In this document: positions 56,933-64,000 of the stretch, in pieces | How the letters are laid out: each line of letters starts with the position of its first letter | Position numbering within the stretch: position 1 is the first letter of the stretch | The notes under the pieces: generated by a model | What the model saw: the letters and a program-made list of their open reading frames with translations, nothing else | Database searches by the model: none | Told to the model about the DNA's origin: nothing | Translations under genes and position numbers: made by a program | Origin: Amaurobius ferox | Taxonomy: Eukaryota; Arthropoda; Arachnida; Araneae; Amaurobiidae | NCBI GenBank assembly: GCA_951213105.1 | Contig: OX578150.1 | Span: forward strand, 21,368,022 to 21,432,021 | DNA: 64,000 nucleotides | Reading direction: 5' to 3'

Positions 56933-58362
56933 CATACCTGCCAACTTTTACGCATTATGCGTAAAATTTACGCATTTTAACTGCTCTTTACGCTTTTACG
57001 CATTTATTGCTGTATTTTACGCATTTCCGCATTTATTTGAATTTTTTAACATTAATAGGAAATCAATCCCCGGCGAAATTCTCCGGCTTTTTATGTTTGA
57101 AATTTATCAATTAACCAGACATAGTATAATTCCTCAGAAACACCGCATTTCCTCTTTTTTAACACTAATATCTACCATTTCCGGGATCGTAGCAAATCCA
57201 TAATAAAATGCAGGGTAATGCCAATCAAATTAACGGAGATTTACGACCGCGTGTAACGTAAATTAAGATCTCGATCGCTTATTTTATAAAAGTAATAAAT
57301 ATACTTCTTCAAAGGTTGTCTAATTCAGCATAAATCGCTAAAATGTTATTTTGTTCATTAATTTCGCATAAACACTGCGATTGCGCAATTCAGTTTGTTC
57401 TCATGAATCGCCGAGAGTACAATAGTATCTTTTTCCATCCATCTCAATCTTCTAAATATTGCATTTTTGATTGACTAAACTAGCTTATTTTCATATTCTA
57501 ATTAATTATTACTGTTAATTTCTTAATTATTTTCGCATAAACAGTGCGATTACGCAATTCAGTTACTTCGTGTGAATTACTGAGCGTACGTTAGTATCTT
57601 TTTCCATCCATCTCCATCATTTAAATGTTGCATATTGGATCGACTAAACTAGCTTATTTTCATATTCTGATTAATTATTACGGTTAATTTCTTAATTATT
57701 TTCACATAAACAGTGCGATTGCGCAATTCAGTTACTTCACGTGAATTGCCGAGAGTACGTTAGTATCTTTTTTCATCCATCTCCATCATTTAAATGTTGC
57801 ATATTAGATCGACTAAACTAGCTTATTTTCATATTATGGCTAATTATTAAGTTAATTTTTTAATTATATTTGCATAATATAAATTTTTCTATTTAAAAAA
57901 TGGGTTTAAACTCTGTGAAGGGATATTTTCCAAAAAGTGGTATTAAAGCAATGATTTAGGCAAATAAAAGGGAAACCATTTTGGCAGGAATATAATTCAG
58001 TGCTATATATATATATATTTTTTTATTAAAGATCAATATTTGTTACTCTCTTTAGTGAAAAACTGTGTTTTGCCAAACATAAATATTTGTCTTCATTATA
58101 AAGTAATTCTCACCGGATAAAACCTTTATATAATTTTTGCTTTATAATTTATTGTCCTGAAATTTTATAAAATTGGTGTCCTGAATTTTCATGTTCTACC
58201 AGTAAACCTGATATTTAATGCAATATTTTTTAATGCAGGTACGTGTATATAGTTGAATTTATTAGAAATGTCGTTTGCCCGTGTAGTTTAAAAAAGAAAT
58301 CATTATAAATGTCATTCACGCAAAATTTTACACATTCCAATTTTCCCAGGTTGGCAGGTATG
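56933..58362. mobile_element. MITE, family with CATACCTGCCAAC ends, copy 2
   Basis: 1430 bp with ends CATACCTGCCAACTTTTACG and (reverse complement) CATACCTGCCAACCTGGG, flanked by a perfect 6-bp duplication CTTTTG (56927-56932 and 58363-58368). The left subterminal region is rich in TTTACGCATT; internal tandem repeats at 57360-57880. No coding region. Confidence 0.85.
57360..57880. repeat. ~180-bp tandem repeat inside the MITE
   Basis: Three units, each with GCGATTGCGCAATTCAGTT, GAGAGTACGTTAGTATCTTT, CCATCCATCTCCATCATTTA and GACTAAACTAGCTTATTTTC. Unit sequence is not the same as in copy 1, although position and copy number are alike. Confidence 0.88.
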
Positions 58363-58742
58363 CTTTTGATCCATCTTTACCAGCATTTTCAGCTTAGATT
58401 GAGCACTATTCTTCCAATTAATGTCTTAGAGTGACGATATTTATTGACCACGATCGTCATGAAGGTTACATAAGGTTATTTTGCAATTCTGGATACTAGA
58501 TTATATCAGACGAATTGTTGGCAATCACGCCATTTTGCGCAGTTCGAAGCCTCGAAACGAAGCAAGCTCCTTGCTACATAAATTGTAGGCCTTTTTAGCA
58601 TTGAGTGCGAAAAACCTCTCATCAGATCTTCGCGCCTCGAAGACATGGCCCAATATTGCACGGCCATTGGCTCAAGGGGTCGTTTTCCTTCTTCGTTTTA
58701 TTTGTTATTTTGTATTATTTCACGTCATTGTGTGCTATTTTT

Positions 58743-59212
58743 AGCCACACATTTTTTGCCAATCGGTGTAAAGTTGCTTCTTAAAAAGAGCATCTTTTGC
58801 CAAGGACGAATGAATCTATGAATTCCGATTCCGTGATGGGAAAAACTTGATTTCAAATCGCCATTTAAATATTAGAACAATGTCTGATCCAATTGGATAA
58901 TGACATACCACCCTTCGGGATGAAGAAACGAAGGAAAACCCAATTCCAATAATAATTGAGAAAGAATGGTTGCGAAAAAAAAAAGGAAAAACACAATGCT
59001 TACAAATTTCCTAAGACCCATTAAATTTGGTCTCTGCGTTATTTTTAGCCACACTTGTAAAATTGACGTAAAATTGCTTCTTATAAAGAGCATCTTTTGC
59101 AAAGGACGAGTGAATCTCTGAATTCTGATTCCGTGATGGGAAAAACTTGATTTAAAATCGTCATTTAAATGTTAAAACGATGTCTGATCCAATTGGATCA
59201 TGACAGATACGT
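58743..59212. repeat. Pair of ~165-bp direct repeats
   Basis: 58743-58910 and 59048-59212 share TTGCTTCTTA.AAAGAGCATC, GATTCCGTGATGGGAAAAAC and ATGTCTGATCCAATTGGAT at roughly 88% identity by eye, separated by a 137-bp spacer. Non-coding. Confidence 0.85.
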
Positions 59213-59717
59213 CAGGGATCCTGGCCGTAATTGATATCACCATATTGCTTTGTCCTTGCTTTAGGTAAACAGGAGGTACTCTGTGCATTAGTGGGCTGGT
59301 CAGTTAGGTTTTCTACCGTCTAGGGTTTAAGTGATCGTTGATTTACTAAGCACTGCGTTAAGGGTGGTAACTGCTTCAGGGACCAATCGTGAACGTATAG
59401 GCCCAATTAACACTGGTGCAGTATCTGCATCCCCTTATTGGACTCCATGGTTAGTGTTGTCATTAGGTCTGAATTTATCTCCTTAAAAACTATGGATAGT
59501 GGTCAAAATACCACTTTATCTACTCTTTCCAGGGAGCAACAAATTGTACCGAATCATTTTCAAGTAATGAATGATGTTAACTTTTTTATTTTACATCTCA
59601 ATATTACAGATTCATCTTCTAATACTTTACCATTCTTGATTCACAAACATTTAGTAAATGCTGTAGGAGAGTTGAAATCGATTAACAGATTTGGGGATCT
59701 CCTTATAGAAACAAATT

Positions 59718-60016
59718 TTCACCTCCCATCAAAGGGTAAAAAACCCATCATATATACAGATTCGTTAAGTTATTTGCAATTACTTTCATCCAGAATGCCC
59801 ATACATCATCCCATTGCCTCAGATATCCTCCAGCTTGTGCATCGTCTGAAGGCACGAGGACACCATATTCAATTTTGTTGGGTTCCAGGACATGTTGGTA
59901 TAAAGGGAAACGAATTGGCTGATACCTCTGCAAAAACAGCTAATCATATTTTGAATCATACCATCCCTTTGACAGATATGAAAAAAACTATTAGTAAACT
60001 AATATATGATAAATGA
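59718..60016 (+). pseudogene. LINE RNase H domain fragment
   Basis: Frame with KKPIIYTDSLSYLQLLSSR (second catalytic Asp) and FCWVPGHVGIKGNELADTSAK (last Asp), the C-terminal half of a retroelement RNase H. The upstream Asp and Glu are lost by 5' truncation; the frame fuses by chance with ORF1 of the host LINE. Confidence 0.88.
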
Positions 60017-60558
60017 CAACATTCATGAAATCAATCTCAAAATAAAGTGCATGAAATAAAGCCCTTAGTGCAAAAGTGGACTAGTTTTCAGTGTAGGAAA
60101 CTTGATGTTATTTATCTTAACTCGCTTGCGAATTGGTCATTGGTGAACATGAACCTTCCTGTAACTGGTGTCAAACATCAGTGAGTGTAAAACACTTTTT
60201 AACCGAGTGCACTTATTTCAGACATCATCGTCTTAAACACTTCAGGACTTCTGACATTACAGTAATGGGCTTGATAAGGAGAAACTCCTCATCCTAACCG
60301 GTTTTCATTTTTGTTGGATATAAGATTTTTTATCATATATAACTTTTACCTCTCACTTTGTATCATCCTTATGCCGTCTATCAACTGGTTTTATATTTTA
60401 CAAGATCATATTATTTTGTACATTTTGGAATATTTTATATTATATACACTTGTTATTGTCTTTTACTGTTAAATAAATTGTTTGTTTTTACCATGTGTTT
60501 GGCGCAGCATATCCTTTTTGGATTTTGTGCTACAAAACCCAATCAACCAACCAACCAA
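59718..60558 (+). mobile_element. 5'-truncated LINE inserted in another LINE's ORF1
   Basis: 841 bp carrying an RNase H fragment, 3' UTR and the AATCAACCAACCAACC tail, flanked by a 17-bp target duplication CCTTATAGAAACAAATT (59701-59717) and CCTTATAGAAACAAGTT (60559-60575), one difference. Confidence 0.93.
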
Positions 60559-62250
60559 CCTTATAGAAACAAGTTCTATCACCCAAAGTGAGGACTTTTC
60601 CCTTTTGCAGATCACAAAATTTGGTGAACATGAAGTAACATTTACACCTCTGGCACCTTGAACCACTATCTAGGTATCATTTCTGTAGGGGAACTATTGC
60701 ATGATTCAGAAGCACAAATCTTGGATCAATTGCAAGACCAAATGCTATGTATTGCTAGGCGCAAGGAGGGGAAAATATTTCTCACAAGCATCTAATATTG
60801 ACTTTTGCTGCACCAGTATTAGCACAGCACATAAACGTGACTTATTTAAGCTGGCCTGCCAAACCATATATACCCAATCTTCTGAGGTGCTTGGGCACAT
60901 GAAGGTTGCCTGTCGTGGAAAATGTATGATTTGCGCACAGTGCTTAGAAGTTGGCTACGTCAGTAAATTTCCTGCACCTGCACACGGGAATCAAAATGTT
61001 TAAATTGTGCAGGGGGCATCTATCTTATTCTAGATCTTGCCTGAAATAGATCCTTGAAAAATATATCTAAACAATAAAAATGGTTAACTACTTGTCATAC
61101 TCTGAGTCTCGTAAAATTGTTTCTTATCGTGCTTCTCGGGTTGCTCTAAGTTATGCTGCAGCGGATTCATCCTAATTGATGAAGTCTATTAGCACTCAAA
61201 CAGATTCCTAACTCCATTATACCACTTCCAAATCATTTACTGATCCTCCTTCAAAACTTCCCCAGATAAATACTAAACTACTATCAACAACTCTATGCAA
61301 TCGTATCGTACTACTACTGCTCAAAAATCTGTTGCATTATAAACTAATCAATCCACTTCCTATGTCTTCGCTTCAACTAAGTTAAACAAGCAAATAAATC
61401 CTAAATCTGTCAAAACGATGCCTCCAATTCCTATTAATATGAAAACTCATTTGAGTCTCAGAAACAATTCCTAAATCTATTAAATTTAATGCATTAAAAT
61501 CCTCTAATCAAATATCTTGTATGGCATTTTCCGTCGGTAGCTTACACCAGCGGGACGTGTCATCAGAATTAAATTTAGAGATCTTAAATTTATCACAAAA
61601 GGAGCAGCCACCATAAGTTATCAAACTCTACAAATAAAAAAGGAAGAGACTTAAATTATTTTGTGAGAAACCCAAAGTATTTAAACAGAAAGCTGTAGAA
61701 GAGAAATCAGATGAAACGGAGACAATGTTTTCTGAGAAAAATGAAGATGCTATTAAGTTTCATCCATCCTATGATTCTGCTGATATGGGAGATGGAGATG
61801 AGTATACTTTTTCCAAAAACAAGGCTATACAAAATGTATAAATTTCTACTTTTCTGGTGATTTTTCTTATCGTCATTTTTAGCCTTATTTTCACGTATTT
61901 TAAATTTTGCAATTCATTATTCTACTAACACACTTGCATGCTATTTTAAAGTCATTTTACAAGCTATATCAACAATTGTCAGGACTTTTATATTAGCTTA
62001 TTTATTTTATAGCTGTACTATAATGTTTATGTTATATTTATAGTTTTAAATTTATCTGGATCTCAAAAATGGGTTTAACTCTATTATTGCATCTGTCTCA
62101 TTATCTGTAGTTTTATTAATTTCATTTATTTTGTCTGCGTTATTGCACTGTCTTTGTGAATTGTTCAGTTCATCATGAGTTTGGCGCAGCATGCTCTCAA
62201 CTTGGATTTTGCGTCCTTAAACACCTATCAATCAATCAAGCAATTTTCAC

Positions 62251-64000
62251 TATTATTTATATGAATAAAATTTATTTATTTTATTATTTCATATAACTAC
62301 AGTATAACTTACGGGCAATGTCTGGTATATTTTTAGTAGTTCATAAAATGGTCATTAGCATGGGGACAGACAATTCAGTCCTACAATGCAGCCTGCTTCA
62401 AATGCCATTAAAAATGAGTTCAGGCTAGTTATTCGTAGAATTATACAATAGTGGCCAGACCAATGTTAGTATCGCGCTCTTATTGAAGATAACAGTATTC
62501 ACGAACCGGTTTTGGTCTTTTTATGCTTCTGTTACCATGAAATAGTCGATGCCGGCAATGTATATTTGCTTTCATAGAAAAAAAAATGCCAATTCTACTC
62601 TCTACGAACCTATATATGGCCATATATTAGATAAATATGATATTTAATAAATTTTTACCGAACCCCGGTTTTCGAATGTCACAGTTTGTATTTGTAATTC
62701 GCTGAGGCAGGCTGTACGTTCTTTATTGTGAAGCTATGTTTATTCTATATTTAAGTTTGAAACCTAAGTTCTTTTAGACAGTCGTTTTCAAAATTCTGTT
62801 CTCTTGGCAGCATGTTCTCGCGATACATTACAAATGCAATTATACTCATTTTTCTACGTTTAAGACACGCACTGCTTTTCTGCCCAAACCGTGCGTGTTG
62901 TGAACGGAAAAATCAACTTTGGCAAAGGTTCAAATCTTAGCTCCACTCTCTTTAGCATGCTTGACTTGTTCCCTGTGAGAGCGGGCTTTCAATTGCAACT
63001 CTATGTAAGTACTAATGGGGATATTTGTGGGATTGGAGGAAATAGGAGTATCGATAACGATAGTTTATCACATTCAATTATGTTGTTTATTTCCGGGTAT
63101 TTACATTATTTTAACTTCCGGGTAGAATCATTGAGAGTTTTAGCTTTTTATGCATTTATTTCGCATTTTTATGCACATTATTAAAATAGGTTATTAACAT
63201 TATTTCGTATGGGGGAAATAGGTATATTGCTCAAGAACAGATAGTCAGGTGGTTGATCAACAATTTCGAGGGCCCTACGCTAAACTTTATTCGCGGCGGG
63301 TGCGGGGGGGGGGGGGGGAACTCGTGTGACGTTATGTGTCATGCTGCCTTCATGGAATAGCCGATGCTACACAATGGCTTGCAATGGCAGCGAGAAAACA
63401 TGTTATACGTAGCACTTTGAAGAACTTCTGTGTAAACTAACAAATTCAGTTCTACCACTCGGCCAGTATCAAATTTCATAAAAGTTCAACTTAGGCTTTC
63501 CATATTGAATGCGAAGTTCTTTTGATGTCACTATTTCGGAGTATGTCTGCATTTTATTTTAATAGATTATTAAAAAGATTGTAAATATTATGAAAAATTA
63601 CAGATAACGAAAATAATGAAATATTAAAAAAAAGTCACCGATCATACAAACTTATACTATTGGTATAGGATTTCGTAAGTGTGTTCTAAACTAATGTTTC
63701 TTAACCATTTTTTACTCGTGGCCCACTTTAAAATTTAATTTACCTCTGTGTACTTCTCCCCTCCCTACCTTAATATTTGTTTCAATTTTGAATAGAAAAT
63801 CAATGTGGAATTAAATAAGAATAAAGCGACTTTGCTTTCTAATTGGTTGATGTGTTGGATAAATTTAATACAAATGGCAAAAATAGAATGCTGATGTACG
63901 CAGATGTATGTGTAAGTTTTTTTTAACCGGTTGAGTAGACCCATACAATTAAAATAAAGAAAGCAAACTTTAGCTTAAAATGATGACTACATAACTTGAA
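62251..64000. other. Right edge: no recognised gene
   Basis: No coding motif. A small repeat-like patch with GGGCCCTACGCTAAACTTTA (63271-63290) precedes a poly-G tract (63306-63320), and a hAT-like end, AATGTTTCTTAACC, occurs at 63692-63705. The frame 62891-63184 shows no family features. Confidence 0.45.

Larger units (their letters stand above)
59438..61840 (+). pseudogene. LINE ORF1 (gag-like), split by a LINE insertion and decayed
   Basis: Left part 59438-59717 codes LPFLIHKHLVNAVGELKSI and FGDLLIET, the ORF1 N-terminal block. After the inserted LINE, 60559-61160 continues LIETSS, LQITKFGEHEVTFTPLAP, a degenerate VRPYIPNLLRC-like knuckle region, YSESRKIVSYRASRVALSYAAA, then a charged tail to about 61840. 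Many stops and shifts. Confidence 0.7.
59230..62250 (+). mobile_element. Jockey-like LINE with ORF1 and 3' UTR, apparently without ORF2
   Basis: A possible 5' UTR (59230-59437) leads to an ORF1 that is interrupted at 59718 by another LINE and resumes at 60576. After ORF1 C-terminal sequence (to about 61840) the element passes to a T-rich 3' UTR and the conserved end GTTTGGCGCAGCATGCTCTC ... AATCAATCAATC (62178-62250). No endonuclease, RT or RNase H of its own is visible. Confidence 0.65.

Noticed and set aside
59438..60016. Single 192-codon protein combining gag and RNase H
   Set aside because: The 17-bp target duplication shows two different LINEs joined by insertion, not one gene.

Overview
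This is a eukaryotic nuclear window, AT-rich, with very few host genes and a dense, nested load of transposable elements. The element mix points to an arthropod: intact mariner, BED/ZNF862-type hAT, Merlin, Helitron, jockey-like LINEs, a Ty3/gypsy LTR element and tRNA- and 5S-derived SINEs. A chelicerate such as a spider is my best guess, but this is inference and nothing in the window fixes the taxon. The only convincing host gene is the first coding exon of an adenylate kinase 5-like gene on the minus strand at 127-748, running off the left edge. Weak candidates for host exons lie at 1740-1795, 2178-2240 and 53979-54188.

Left block (2.9-13 kb): a ZNF862-like hAT transposase gene (minus strand) is split by an 8366-bp LTR retrotransposon (3745-12110) with about 895-bp LTRs and a perfect 5-bp target duplication GCTGC. 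The LTRs are nearly identical, but the interior has lost almost all of gag-pol. A mariner with an apparently intact 359-residue transposase sits inside it (9521-10856), giving a three-level nest.

13-23 kb: a composite SINE headed by a 5S rRNA-like sequence fused to a tRNA-type SINE (13140-13490), a 740-bp direct duplication, a ZBED/SCAND3-like hAT relic, a 5'-truncated LINE with RNase H, a Tc1/mariner-like element with roughly 175-bp inverted repeats (18808-20782), and a second ZNF862-like hAT relic that is cut at 22438.

22.4-38.2 kb: what cuts that hAT is a head-to-tail array of four Helitron copies read on the minus strand. One is autonomous-type, with a frameshifted Rep-helicase gene (28736-33532). 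The others are non-coding and carry amplified tRNA-SINE modules. A complete ZBED-type hAT with an 8-bp target duplication is inserted in the first copy (23609-26225).

38-64 kb: unidentified repeats, the 5' half of a jockey-like LINE (43316-46180), and two diverged relics of a negative-strand RNA virus L (polymerase) gene (46185-48740 and 49534-51330). The first is interrupted by a 1.2-kb MITE and the second by a 61-bp LINE tail. A foldback repeat, a Merlin transposon (52455-53461), a tRNA-derived SINE, a second copy of the same MITE family (56933-58362) and a LINE inserted into another LINE (59718-60558 within 59230-62250) follow. The last 1.7 kb shows nothing I recognise.

The parts do not form one pathway. 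The value of the window is its readable insertion history: target duplications give the relative order of at least eight events.
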